Origin: Bacillota bacterium
GTDB lineage: Bacteria > Bacillota > Clostridia > Christensenellales > Pumilibacteraceae
Direction of reading: 5' to 3'
Length of the DNA: 49,498 nt
NCBI GenBank assembly: GCA_009779975.1
Contig: WRAY01000017.1
Coordinates: 1 to 49,498, forward strand
Below the pieces are notes generated by a model, which saw nothing but the letters and a program-made list of their open reading frames with translations, was not told where the DNA came from and made no database searches. The translations under genes and the position numbers were made by a program. Of this stretch, positions 1 through 8,260 are shown in pieces (within the stretch, counting starts at the first letter, position 1; every line of letters starts with the position of its first letter).

Positions 1-94
1 GTGTTCAAACTGTCAAAAACAGGACTAGGAATTTCTAAGATTTGTTTAGAAAAAGTTCATGAAAAATTCACAAACATTTGTTTTGTCAAAAGCA

Positions 95-124
95 TTGACA
101 AATAGGGTGTTTTCATGTTATAAT
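95..124 (+). promoter_or_regulatory. Sigma-A type promoter for the ABC transporter gene
   Basis: The -35 TTGACA (95-100) and -10 TATAAT (119-124) are both perfect consensus, separated by 18 bp. The transcript would have a leader of about 110 bases before the ABC gene. The leader contains CATCATCA (141-148) and a near-complementary TGATGATTG (178-186), which could form a weak hairpin. No other gene lies in bases 1-242 apart from a doubtful small ORF. Confidence 0.75.
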
Positions 125-178
125 TAGTTTGTGGTTTTGCCATCATCAAGGAGCAAAAGAGATAAAAACAGAAGGCTG

Positions 179-268
179 ATGATTGAGAAAATTGTTGGTT
201 TTATTTTTCACATTTTATCTTTCATTTTTTGCTTAAATAACTATGTTAAAAATAAAAAACATATCTAA
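179..268 (+). CDS. Possible 29-residue hydrophobic leader peptide
   Basis: A short open frame starts at ATG 179 just after AGAAGG, although the spacing is only about 3 bases. It encodes 29 residues with a hydrophobic centre (VGFIFHILSFIF) and a basic end. It overlaps the start of the ABC gene by 26 bases. The ABC gene has no ribosome binding site of its own, so translation could be coupled. This is an inference from layout; the ORF may be chance. Confidence 0.22.
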   Translation: MIEKIVGFIFHILSFIFCLNNYVKNKKHI

Positions 269-2372
269 AACTTATTCAACTCAAAGTGGAGTAAAAGTCA
301 AGGCACTTGAAAAAATTTCTCTCTCTTTTAATGAGTCGGGATTAGTTTTTATATGTGGAAAAAGCGGAAGCGGAAAAACAACGCTAATTAATATTTTGAG
401 CGGATTGGATGAGCCGAATAGGTATAATGAAAAAAACAGCGAATTTAAAATTTTGGACAGAGATTATTACTCAATGCAAGAGAGTGATATGGACGCTTAT
501 CGTAATTCGTATGTCGGCTATGTCTTTCAAGAATTCGGACTAATAAACGAGTTGGATGTTGAAGAAAATATAGCGCTTGCAATAGCCCTTCAAAACGATA
601 AATCATCTTTTAGAACAGTTAGTGAAGTTTTGGAAATGGTGGGACTCGAAAATCACGAAAAAAGAAAAGTCTATGAACTTTCGGGCGGGCAAAAACAAAG
701 AGTATCAATAGCAAGAGCATTAATCAAAAATCCGAGAATTCTATTTGCGGACGAGCCGACAGGCAATCTTGACAGTGAAACTTCAAGACAAATTTTTTCT
801 CTTTTGAAAGAGTTATCAAAAACAATGCTAATCGTTATCGTCACTCACGAAACGGAGAGTGCCATTAACTATGGTGACAGGATAATAACATTAAGTGGTG
901 GGAAGGTTTTTTCAGATAAGGAAAAAACAAAAGAAATTGACTTAAAAGAATTAAAAAGAGAATATCAAAAAAAGATAGACGAACACTTCGAGAACTCAAA
1001 AGAGAATGAATATAACCCCAAAAAATTCATCAAAACAAACAGCAAAATGTCACTGAAAACGGCATTAAGATTGTGTCTAAAATCAATAAAAGCAAAAAAG
1101 ACAAGATTTATTTTCACAATAATGCTAACAACTATTGCTCTTACAGTTTTTATTATTTCAGATTTTATGAACCGCTATGACTACCACACGGCAACGCTTC
1201 AAAGCATGGCAAGGCATGAAATCAATACTGTTATGATAAGAGGATCAAGCACGAATATTTCAGACACGGGGGCAGTAGTTAGAAGCCCTGCTGACCTTAA
1301 CTGGAGAAACAGAGAATTTTTGGAAACACTGGATGTTCCAGTTTTTCAGTCAAGAATAACAAATGTCAGTATACATTCCTATAGAGGATTGACCATCAAC
1401 AGAATAAGAAGACTTGTTGAGATGCATGAAGAAATAACTCATGATAATTTAAGTGACTTTTATAATGCTACGCTTATAGTAGGGGAATTGCCTCAAATAC
1501 GGGATGGTGACAGGGTGGAAGTCTTAATATCCGAATATTTGGCGGAAAATTTTATGCGTAGAGGAGCAAATTTTCACAACGGATTTGTTGATGTTCACTA
1601 TCCTTTGGTTGACGGGTTTGAGAACTTGCTCGGAGCGAATTTTTTGGTGCGAGATATTTTTTTCTATATCTCTGGAATTTTTGCCACTTCGTGCAGAGCA
1701 AGGGCAGATGCAAGAGGGCACAGGAATTATGCGTCTCTAGCATTCAACAGAATGTATATTTATAACACCATGATTGCCCCTGCATTTTCTCATCTTCCGG
1801 TATTTGCCATGATAAGAAGCATTCCTGTCTTAACCACTTTTATTTCTTTAAGCGGGGACAGAAGACAAGATACGATATTATTAGAAAATATCAATGAAGG
1901 TCAAGTGCTTGCCAGAACATTTATGAGCGATGAGTTAATAGAAGTTGAAGAAACATTTTCTCTTTTGGGATCCATTTTAACGGGAACATCGCTGTTATTA
2001 TTCTTGCTTGCCATGCTTTTAGTTTTTAATTTCATATCATCTTCAGTCTCATCGAAAAAAAGCGACATCGGAATACTTCGTGCGATGGGTGCAAAAAATA
2101 AAGACACGGCAAAAATACTTATTTTTGACGGCACAATAGTTTTGTTAGCATCAATAATTTTGGCAATTATTTTATCTTTAGTCGGCGTGCCGATATTAAA
2201 CCTTGCACTTTCATCTTCATTTACAATGAGATTAAACATCATCTCCTATAATTTTATATCATTTCTTCTCGGCATATTGACAACAATCGCCACAGTTGCC
2301 ATAGCATTTTTAATTTCCTTTTATCGAATATCAAGGTTAAAAGCAATTGATGCTTCGAGAAGAAAGGATTAG
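243..2372 (+). CDS. MacB-like ABC transporter, ATPase fused to FtsX-type permease
   Basis: This 709-residue protein joins an ABC ATPase to a permease. The ATPase has Walker A GKSGSGKTT at 39-47, signature LSGGQKQR at 146-153 and Walker B with ILFADE at 166-171, followed by the D-loop. A charged linker of about 60 residues leads to one membrane helix near 290-308, a large outside domain of about 270 residues, and three helices at the C-terminus, which is the MacB/FtsX topology. Family members export peptides or antibiotics or transmit mechanical force to envelope partners. The substrate cannot be told. No dedicated outer component or two-component system is adjacent; the next gene is an RCC1 lipoprotein 97 bases downstream. 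ATG 243 lacks a visible Shine-Dalgarno sequence, but the N-terminus MLKIKNISKTY is typical of the family, so the start is probably right. Confidence 0.9.
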   Translation: MLKIKNISKTYSTQSGVKVKALEKISLSFNESGLVFICGKSGSGKTTLINILSGLDEPNRYNEKNSEFKILDRDYYSMQESDMDAYRNSYVGYVFQEFGLINELDVEENIALAIALQNDKSSFRTVSEVLEMVGLENHEKRKVYELSGGQKQRVSIARALIKNPRILFADEPTGNLDSETSRQIFSLLKELSKTMLIVIVTHETESAINYGDRIITLSGGKVFSDKEKTKEIDLKELKREYQKKIDEHFENSKENEYNPKKFIKTNSKMSLKTALRLCLKSIKAKKTRFIFTIMLTTIALTVFIISDFMNRYDYHTATLQSMARHEINTVMIRGSSTNISDTGAVVRSPADLNWRNREFLETLDVPVFQSRITNVSIHSYRGLTINRIRRLVEMHEEITHDNLSDFYNATLIVGELPQIRDGDRVEVLISEYLAENFMRRGANFHNGFVDVHYPLVDGFENLLGANFLVRDIFFYISGIFATSCRARADARGHRNYASLAFNRMYIYNTMIAPAFSHLPVFAMIRSIPVLTTFISLSGDRRQDTILLENINEGQVLARTFMSDELIEVEETFSLLGSILTGTSLLLFLLAMLLVFNFISSSVSSKKSDIGILRAMGAKNKDTAKILIFDGTIVLLASIILAIILSLVGVPILNLALSSSFTMRLNIISYNFISFLLGILTTIATVAIAFLISFYRISRLKAIDASRRKD

Positions 2373-2469
2373 ATGTTCTCCCATAAAACCTCGCAATGAT
2401 GCACAGGCTTTTTTGATATTCATGCTTTAATCGGCAATTTCCCTGCAATATTTTTATCTCATTAAAAAA

Positions 2470-3807
2470 ATGAAACTAAAACTAAAAAATTTAATATTAA
2501 TTCTCTTGGCAATGCTGTTTGCAGTGTTTGCATTTTCTGCGTGTGAAGAACCAGAGCCTCCTCCTCCTAGTGAAATAACCCGTTTTCAATATGTCAGCGG
2601 TGCATTCGGTCACAGCATGGCACTCGATAAACAAGGCAACATTTGGACATGGGGCGGAGAAGAATCAGCCTACCGACTTGGACATGGATATAATGTGAGA
2701 CAAAAGCGACCTTTGATGATAACACAATTTTTTTCAAGCTACGAAGAAATTTTTAATCCGCCGATATTCACACAAATAAGTGCAGGCACTAGGCATAGTA
2801 TGGCATTAGACAGGGAAGGAAACATTTGGACATGGGGACAAGGTGGTGGCGGAGCGTTAGGACACGGCAATGCCTTAGATCAAAATCTTCCTCAAATGAT
2901 ATCCTTTGTCTATTTGGACGAAAGCGAAAATGAAATAACGATAGTTCCTAGGTTCATCGGGATAAATGCAGGAAATGGTTTCAGCATGGCAATTTGCGGT
3001 GAAGGAAATATTTGGGCATGGGGACAGGGTAACTATAGACCACGAAAGATAACACAATTTTATAACCATGAAAACAACTTGCCAACATTCACCGAGTTAA
3101 GCATAAGAGATTGGCACAACATGGCGCTAGACAGCGACGGAAACATTTGGACATGGGGGAGCGGAGTTAGCGGGGCATTAGGGCATGGAGATGAATTAAG
3201 CAAAAATATCCCCAAAAAGATTACACTTGTTTTTTTAAATGAAAGCGGATATGAAACAACAATCGCTCCTAAGTTCACACAAGTTAGTGCAGGAAATGAT
3301 TTCAGCATGGCAATTTGCGATGAAGGAAACATATGGATGTGGGGCGGCTGGTGGTATTTTAATCATTCTAACGAACAAATCGGACACGGCAGTCACATTC
3401 AACCGTCACATAGACCAAGAAGGATAACACAATTCTATAATTACTATGACGAAATATCAAGTTTGCAACACAGTGGCATATATTTCATTTCAATCAGTGC
3501 TAACATAAGCCACAGTATGGCAATTTGCAATGAAAATAATATTTGGACATGGGGAAGCGGATGGTATGGCGAGTTGGGACATGGAGGTTTTGGCAGAAGA
3601 TATTATCCCAGAAGAATAAGGTTGGTTTTTTTAGGGTCGGGCTATGAGTTATTCGGTGCTCCGAGATTTCAAATGATATCAGGCGGAAATTTCTACAGTT
3701 TGGCAATTTGCGGTGAAAATAATATTTGGGCATGGGGAAGTAACACTAACCACCAACTAGGGCTTGAAAGACTGGGGCTTCTTCGACCTATGCGAATCGT
3801 GATGTAA
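2470..3807 (+). CDS. RCC1-repeat lipoprotein
   Basis: The 445-residue product starts with a lipoprotein signal: basic MKLKLKN, a hydrophobic stretch and lipobox FSAC with the lipid-carrying Cys at 25. The rest is made of about seven RCC1-like repeats, each with HSMA(L/I) followed by NIW(T/A)WG and usually LGHG. Seven such blades normally close into a beta-propeller, so this is probably a complete surface-anchored propeller. RCC1 domains bind proteins or sugars; no catalytic residues are recognisable and the ligand is unknown. There is no clear ribosome binding site before ATG 2470. It follows the ABC gene in the same direction and may be co-transcribed with it. Repeats within the gene are similar at the DNA level (GGAAACATTTGGACATGGG recurs), so copy number could vary by recombination. 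Confidence 0.85.
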   Translation: MKLKLKNLILILLAMLFAVFAFSACEEPEPPPPSEITRFQYVSGAFGHSMALDKQGNIWTWGGEESAYRLGHGYNVRQKRPLMITQFFSSYEEIFNPPIFTQISAGTRHSMALDREGNIWTWGQGGGGALGHGNALDQNLPQMISFVYLDESENEITIVPRFIGINAGNGFSMAICGEGNIWAWGQGNYRPRKITQFYNHENNLPTFTELSIRDWHNMALDSDGNIWTWGSGVSGALGHGDELSKNIPKKITLVFLNESGYETTIAPKFTQVSAGNDFSMAICDEGNIWMWGGWWYFNHSNEQIGHGSHIQPSHRPRRITQFYNYYDEISSLQHSGIYFISISANISHSMAICNENNIWTWGSGWYGELGHGGFGRRYYPRRIRLVFLGSGYELFGAPRFQMISGGNFYSLAICGENNIWAWGSNTNHQLGLERLGLLRPMRIVM

Positions 3808-3851
3808 TTTTATTTTATTATGGCAGTGTCAATTTTTCGACGACATACCAA

Positions 3852-3927
3852 TGTAGGGACGAACAATGCAACCTCCAAAAAATTAACAATAAAAATTCGT
3901 AAGGGTTGTCATTGACCGCCCGCACAA
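3852..3927. repeat. Degenerate GC-rich palindromic repeat pair (TGTAGGGGCG family)
   Basis: TGTAGGGACGAACAATG (3852-3868) and TCATTGACCGCCCGCACAA (about 3909-3927) are the two end types of the GC-rich palindrome family found in most gaps of this window. Here they are separated by about 40 bases that include GCAACCT and AGGGTTG, which can pair. This repeat, a promoter, a leader hairpin and an AACGCAT element fill the 397-base gap between the RCC1 gene and carA. Confidence 0.6.
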
Positions 3928-3986
3928 TAATAATAAAATTCCTAAAATTTGCTAGTTAAGTTTTTTTGAAAAGTTCAAAAATTCTC

Positions 3987-4015
3987 TTGACAAATTTTTT
4001 ATAGTATGTTAGAAT
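3987..4015 (+). promoter_or_regulatory. Sigma-A type promoter for carA
   Basis: TTGACA (3987-3992), a 17-bp spacer and TAGAAT (4010-4015) form a near-consensus promoter. Transcription would begin near 4022, just before the leader hairpin, about 180 bases upstream of carA. Confidence 0.75.
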
Positions 4016-4030
4016 AAAAATCATGAAAAT

Positions 4031-4099
4031 AAAGTGTTCACCATGCTTGGTAAGTGCGAACTTAGTCGCTACATACCCAGTCTAGTGGACACTTTTTTT
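4031..4099 (+). promoter_or_regulatory. Structured carA leader ending in a terminator-like hairpin
   Basis: The outer stem pairs AAAGTGTTCAC (4031-4041) with GTGGACACTT (about 4085-4094) using one G-U pair. Inside it CTTGGTA can pair with TACCCAG (one mismatch) and GCGA with TCGC, giving a long hairpin with internal loops. A run of seven T follows at once. The first transcribed bases would therefore form either an intrinsic terminator (attenuation of the carAB region) or a small RNA of about 80 nucleotides. No PyrR-binding consensus and no riboswitch class known to me was recognised, so the signal it senses, if any, is open. Confidence 0.55.
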
Positions 4100-4103
4100 A
4101 TAT

Positions 4104-4187
4104 AACGCATAACGCATAACGCATAACGATTGTTAGATTTAATTTTATTATCTCTATCTTTCGTTGTGCGTTATGCATTATGCGTTT
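4104..4187. repeat. AACGCAT heptad palindromic element
   Basis: The left arm has three exact AACGCAT heptads (4104-4124) followed by AACGATTGTTAGA. The right arm is CGTTGTGCGTTATGCATTAT and ends in GCGTT, again in 7-base steps and complementary to the left. The core between the arms is AT-rich and resembles the cores at 11403, 27452 and 37976. The element ends 17 bases before carA. Confidence 0.85.
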
Positions 4188-4204
4188 AAAAAGAGGATAA
4201 ACTT

Positions 4205-5371
4205 ATGAAAGAAGTAAATCAAAAAAACGCATATTTGGTTCTATCAAACGGAAAAGTGTTCAAAGGTCAATCTTTTGGGCATGATGAAGAAATTATCGGT
4301 GAAGTTGTTTTCACAACTGCGATGAGCGGCTATTTGGAAACACTGACTGACCCTAGTTATTTCGGGCAAATTGTCACGATGACTTTTCCGCTGGTTGGAA
4401 ACTATGGCGTCATACAAGAAGATTTTGAAAGCGGACAAGTTTGGCCGAGAGGTTTTATTGTGAAATACCCTTGCAAAAACCCGTCAAATTTTCGCTCACA
4501 AGGTGATTTGGATACCCTTTTGAAGAAACACAAAGTTACAGGAATTTGCAACTTCGACATAAGAGCATTAACAAAAATACTTAGAAACGAGGGTGCAATG
4601 GGCGGAAAAATTCTCTTTCGAGAGCCAACAAAAGCAGACATTGAAGAAGCAAAGAAATTCAAGATTTTGAACGCCATCTCAAATGTTTCGATGAAAGATA
4701 CTCATCAAGGGACTTGTCAGGACGAGGGTGTAAATGTAGGGGTGAGCAATGCGAACCCGAATAAAATCGACAATAATAATGCAGGGGCGGCAAACAATGG
4801 GCGGCAGGTTGCCGCTCCTATAACTCCCCAATTAAAAGTCGCTCTCCTCGACACCGGAACAAAACGAGCAATAATGCGACTTTTAACAGAAAGGGGATGT
4901 GAGGTGAAAAAATTTCCGTTCAACGCAACCGCCGAAGAAATTCTTGCATTCAAGCCTGACGGAATAATGCTTTCCCCTGGACCCGGTGATCCGAGTGAAA
5001 AAGCAAACGAGATAATAATAAAAACAGTCGAAAAACTCTCTAAATCAGGCGTCCCGATTTTCGGGATTTGCATGGGACATCTTCTTTTAGCCACTGCAAA
5101 CGGACTAAAAACAAGAAAACTAAAATTCGGTCATCGCTCTTCAAACCAACCGGTGAAAGATTTGAGCAATGGAAAAGTCTATATAACAAGCCAAAACCAC
5201 GGCTACGAAGTAGTTTGCAAAAATCCATGGTTAGTCAATGTCAATGACAACTCATGTGAAGGCATAGACTACGGCAAATCCTTCTCTGTTCAATTCCACC
5301 CCGAAGCCCACAGCGGTCCCCATGACACAATGTTCCTCTTTGACAAGTTTGTGGAACGCATGAAAAAATAA
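4205..5371 (+). CDS. carA: Carbamoyl-phosphate synthase, small (glutaminase) subunit
   Basis: CarA hydrolyses glutamine and passes ammonia to CarB, which makes carbamoyl phosphate for pyrimidines and arginine. The CarA N-terminal domain fills residues 1-165. A class I glutamine amidotransferase domain follows from about 210, with nucleophile Cys289 in GICMGH and partners His365 and Glu367 in FHPEA. The usual GHQL after the nucleophile reads GHLL here. Residues about 177-206 (rich in Asn, Ala and Gly) sit in the linker between the two domains and are encoded by a GC-rich palindromic repeat that also occurs between genes, so this is an in-frame insertion. ATG 4205 has AGAGGA upstream. The partner carB lies 2.9 kb downstream because a restriction-modification pair separates them. 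Confidence 0.97.
   Translation: MKEVNQKNAYLVLSNGKVFKGQSFGHDEEIIGEVVFTTAMSGYLETLTDPSYFGQIVTMTFPLVGNYGVIQEDFESGQVWPRGFIVKYPCKNPSNFRSQGDLDTLLKKHKVTGICNFDIRALTKILRNEGAMGGKILFREPTKADIEEAKKFKILNAISNVSMKDTHQGTCQDEGVNVGVSNANPNKIDNNNAGAANNGRQVAAPITPQLKVALLDTGTKRAIMRLLTERGCEVKKFPFNATAEEILAFKPDGIMLSPGPGDPSEKANEIIIKTVEKLSKSGVPIFGICMGHLLLATANGLKTRKLKFGHRSSNQPVKDLSNGKVYITSQNHGYEVVCKNPWLVNVNDNSCEGIDYGKSFSVQFHPEAHSGPHDTMFLFDKFVERMKK
4735..4820 (+). repeat. GC-rich palindromic repeat inserted in frame within carA
   Basis: TGTAGGGGTGAGCAATGCGA (4735-4754) and GGGCGGCAGGTTGCCGCTCC (4799-4818) match the two end types of the intergenic family; the second is almost identical to the copy at 13029-13051. A further AGGGGCGGCAAACAATG lies between them. 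The repeat keeps the carA frame open and adds about 30 residues in an inter-domain linker. Confidence 0.8.
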
Positions 5372-5378
5372 ATAAATT

Positions 5379-5405
5379 TAGGGGCGGGAATCTCTCGCTC
5401 GCACA
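5379..5405. repeat. Degenerate GC-rich palindromic repeat
   Basis: TTAGGGGCGGGAATCTCTCG followed by CTCGCACAAT is a decayed member of the TGTAGGGGCG/CGCCCGCACA family. It fills the 42-base gap between carA and the methyltransferase gene, leaving no room for a normal ribosome binding site. Confidence 0.6.
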
Positions 5406-5413
5406 ATAAAAAT

Positions 5414-7072
5414 ATGAAAAATGTTGCAACAATTAAATACGCTGGACAAAGTGTTCAACAAGGATATGTTGAGCAGTGTTTGTTATTTGATTTTGCAAAT
5501 GTTACAAAAATAAAAAAAGAGAGCGAATCAAAAATAATAAAATTCCGTATTCCAAAATTGGATTTTAGAGGATATAATGAAAACAAATATATTGAAGATT
5601 TGCGAAAATATGGAATTGAAAATTTATGGGATGAAATACTTGAGTTTTCAACAGAAAACAAAAAAGATGCTTTTTTAAATCTTTCTAATTTTGGAGAACT
5701 ATATGAAAAGGCACTTGCTGAACAGGATAAGGAGAACAAGAAAGAGAGCGGTCAATACTTCACTCCCGATGATGTGAGCAATCTTATGTCTCGTTGGCTT
5801 GTAGGTTTAGAGGGCGAAAATGTTTGTGATGTTTGCTGTGGAACGGGAAATCTAATACTTGCATATTTGAAGGAAGTTGGTGAAGTTGAGGCAAAGCAAT
5901 TGCTTAATGAAGGAAAAATTTATTTATATGATTGTGACCATATTGCCCTAAAAATTGCAAAGTGTTCAATTGAAATGATTTATGGAAAAGACTTGGCTGA
6001 AAAAGTTAATATAATATGCGGTGATTTTTTATATAGAGACATAACACTCCCACAAAATGCAAAAGTCATTTCCAATCCTCCATATGCCAAAATAGTGGAG
6101 TTCAAGCCTAGTTGGGAAAGAACAAAAAATTTATTTTCAAGCAAAGATTTTTATTCCGCTATCATTGAAAAAATTGCATTGAGTAATTCTAAAGCCGTCA
6201 TCATTTCGCCATATAGTTTTTTAGGAGCAAAGAAATTTTATCACCTCAGAGAAGTTTTAAATGATTATAGCGGTTTTGTAGTTTCATTTGATAATGTTCC
6301 AGCAAATATCTTCAATGGCAGAAAGCATGGTATTTTTAATTCTAACACTGCAAACTCTGTTCGGGCGGCGATAACCGTGATTGATAATACTGGAGAGAAA
6401 GGTTTCAGAACAAGTCACCTTATTCGTTTTAAAACGGAAGAACGAGAAAATCTTTTTAAAAATGGCACTCTAGAGTGTTTTGTTAGTAGCAAAAAGCAAG
6501 TAGTAACCGAAGAAAACCAATCCTATGTGAAATGTCACAAAGAACTAGAAAACGCTTTTATTGCATGGAAAGAAAAATCAAATAAAACTCTTAAAGATTT
6601 ATTAAGTAACAAACCAAACAACTATCCATTATATGTCCCAAACACTTGCAGGTATTTTACAACTGCGGCGATAGCACCACTAAGTCGTGCTGGAGGAATA
6701 ATTCTATATGCAAAAGACGAAGAATGTTATGATCTGTTGTATTGCATGATAAATTCAAGTTTTGCTTATTGGCATTGGCGATTATATGACGGTGGAATAA
6801 CTTATCCAATAGGGCTTTTGGAAGAACTTCCAATATTTGATAATCTTTTAACGAATGAAGATAAAGAATTTTTTAGAGAAATGAGAAAAGAAATGTCAGC
6901 ACTTGAAAAACTATATATTGTTACAAAACTAAATGCAGGAGTTCATCAAGAAAACATAAAATTCCCTCCTGATTTTAGAGAAAAACTAAATACACGATTT
7001 TTTGAAATTTTAAAAATAAAAGAAAGTCATACTCTTTTAGAGCTGGTTCATAGTAACGCAGTTTTTAACTAA
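5414..7072 (+). CDS. Type II N6-adenine DNA methyltransferase
   Basis: This 552-residue protein carries N6-adenine methyltransferase motifs in the gamma-class order: ESGQYFTP (motif X region), DVCCGTGNLI (motif I, S-adenosylmethionine binding) and ISNPPYAK (motif IV, catalytic NPPY). The C-terminal third has no catalytic motif and is probably the target recognition region. The length fits stand-alone type II methyltransferases of the Eco57I/N6_Mtase type. The gene starts right after a repeat with no Shine-Dalgarno sequence, so the exact start is uncertain. It lies 5 bases upstream of the likely endonuclease, in the same direction, as expected for a restriction-modification pair. It is more AT-rich in appearance than carA and carB on either side, which suggests acquisition. 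The recognition sequence cannot be deduced. Confidence 0.9.
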   Translation: MKNVATIKYAGQSVQQGYVEQCLLFDFANVTKIKKESESKIIKFRIPKLDFRGYNENKYIEDLRKYGIENLWDEILEFSTENKKDAFLNLSNFGELYEKALAEQDKENKKESGQYFTPDDVSNLMSRWLVGLEGENVCDVCCGTGNLILAYLKEVGEVEAKQLLNEGKIYLYDCDHIALKIAKCSIEMIYGKDLAEKVNIICGDFLYRDITLPQNAKVISNPPYAKIVEFKPSWERTKNLFSSKDFYSAIIEKIALSNSKAVIISPYSFLGAKKFYHLREVLNDYSGFVVSFDNVPANIFNGRKHGIFNSNTANSVRAAITVIDNTGEKGFRTSHLIRFKTEERENLFKNGTLECFVSSKKQVVTEENQSYVKCHKELENAFIAWKEKSNKTLKDLLSNKPNNYPLYVPNTCRYFTTAAIAPLSRAGGIILYAKDEECYDLLYCMINSSFAYWHWRLYDGGITYPIGLLEELPIFDNLLTNEDKEFFREMRKEMSALEKLYIVTKLNAGVHQENIKFPPDFREKLNTRFFEILKIKESHTLLELVHSNAVFN

Positions 7073-7077
7073 GGAAA

Positions 7078-8202
7078 ATGGAAAAAGAAAAAATACCACT
7101 ATCAAAAACACAAAATGAAATAATGGCGGAGTTTTATGAAAAGCCTCCGACAAAGGTTGTTTTTAGAAAACGCATTAGAGAGAAGTTGTGGAAATTTGCA
7201 ACAAAGAGAGAAGATATTCCAGAAGAATATGATTTGAAAGAAATTTGCCCTGCACTTTTTTGTGAAATAGAAAAAAGTATAGCATCGGGAAGAAACATTC
7301 AGTCAGCAATTTTTAGTGAGTGTGTTTATGCCCAGACGCTTGCAAATATGTTCTTATTAAACAATTGTATAATATTTCAAGAGAATCCTAATTTTCTTCC
7401 CCAACCTATTTTAAGTTTACTGAAGTCTTACTCATTGGTCGCAAGATATGTTTATTCAAATGAGGATAATTCAAGAATGCTTATTCAAGCGGGTGGACCA
7501 GGTGGTGTGGATAGTGCGTTAATTACTGTAATTGATTTGAACATCTATAAAATCGAATTCAAAGAACCTTGGTCAAAAGGAACAGAGGCAGACTTGCCAA
7601 ATTATTGTGAGGAAGGAAAGTTAATAAGTTCTTTAGAATTTGAAGATAAGCATCCATATTTAATGGATATGCTCTCGGAGCATATTGGAACAAGCATTTT
7701 TGATATTAGAGGACATAACATTTCTAAGTTTTCTCCCGATAGTGTGATAACGGCTGTTTCAAAAAATTATACTTCAAAGATGTTTGCAGATGTTTGTTGC
7801 ACTGAAGACAAAAAAGGACTTTTAACTATGTTGCCATGCAATCAAATACCGCAATGGGCATTGTTAATGGGAGAAATTCGCTCAACTGGAAAAAACCATT
7901 ATGAAGTTTGGACACCAAATGCATTAAAGAATGTCATTGAAGAAAAAGGTGGAATTTTAGAAAATGGTATCGTTCAAATCGAAAAATCTAAATTATTATT
8001 TCGTAGACAGCGTGGTGGAAATAGAGCAATATCAGGACACAAAATAAATGAATCTTTTTTTGTATATTTGCAAGATTGTAAAGAAGTGGGAGATAAAATT
8101 TTTAACATTAACAAGGTTAGACAAGTAAAACCTACAATAGCAGGAAAAATGGATTTTAAAGAATTAGATTATTTTGAAGTGAAAGAGTATTATCAAAGTT
8201 AA
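7078..8202 (+). CDS. Probable type II restriction endonuclease
   Basis: The 374-residue product is assigned mainly from its place: it starts 5 bases after the methyltransferase stop, with AAGGA as ribosome binding site. Residues about 140-170 hold a PD-(D/E)xK-like arrangement, an Asp-containing strand (VDSALITVIDL) followed by IEFKEP, where E-x-K could be the catalytic pair. I do not recognise the specific enzyme family. The C-terminal half contains a basic RRQRGGNRAISGHK segment that could touch DNA. An alternative is a methyltransferase accessory protein, but the pairing and the ExK motif favour an endonuclease. Together the two genes form a complete-looking system inserted between carA and carB. 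Confidence 0.7.
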   Translation: MEKEKIPLSKTQNEIMAEFYEKPPTKVVFRKRIREKLWKFATKREDIPEEYDLKEICPALFCEIEKSIASGRNIQSAIFSECVYAQTLANMFLLNNCIIFQENPNFLPQPILSLLKSYSLVARYVYSNEDNSRMLIQAGGPGGVDSALITVIDLNIYKIEFKEPWSKGTEADLPNYCEEGKLISSLEFEDKHPYLMDMLSEHIGTSIFDIRGHNISKFSPDSVITAVSKNYTSKMFADVCCTEDKKGLLTMLPCNQIPQWALLMGEIRSTGKNHYEVWTPNALKNVIEEKGGILENGIVQIEKSKLLFRRQRGGNRAISGHKINESFFVYLQDCKEVGDKIFNINKVRQVKPTIAGKMDFKELDYFEVKEYYQS

Positions 8203-8216
8203 ACCCCCCTAACAAT

Positions 8217-8249
8217 AATTATGAATTATGCATTTTTAATTATGCATTG
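8217..8249. repeat. AATTATG heptad palindromic element
   Basis: AATTATG AATTATG CATTTTT AATTATG CATT reads in 7-base steps, and the halves around TTTTT are inverted (ATTATGCAT is close to its own complement). It fills the gap between the restriction gene and carB. Confidence 0.65.
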
Positions 8250-8260
8250 AGGAAAAAATT

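Noticed and set aside
4031-4099. PyrR-regulated pyrimidine attenuator or a known riboswitch
   Set aside because: The PyrR anti-anti-terminator consensus is absent and no known riboswitch core was matched, so it is listed only as an unassigned structured leader.
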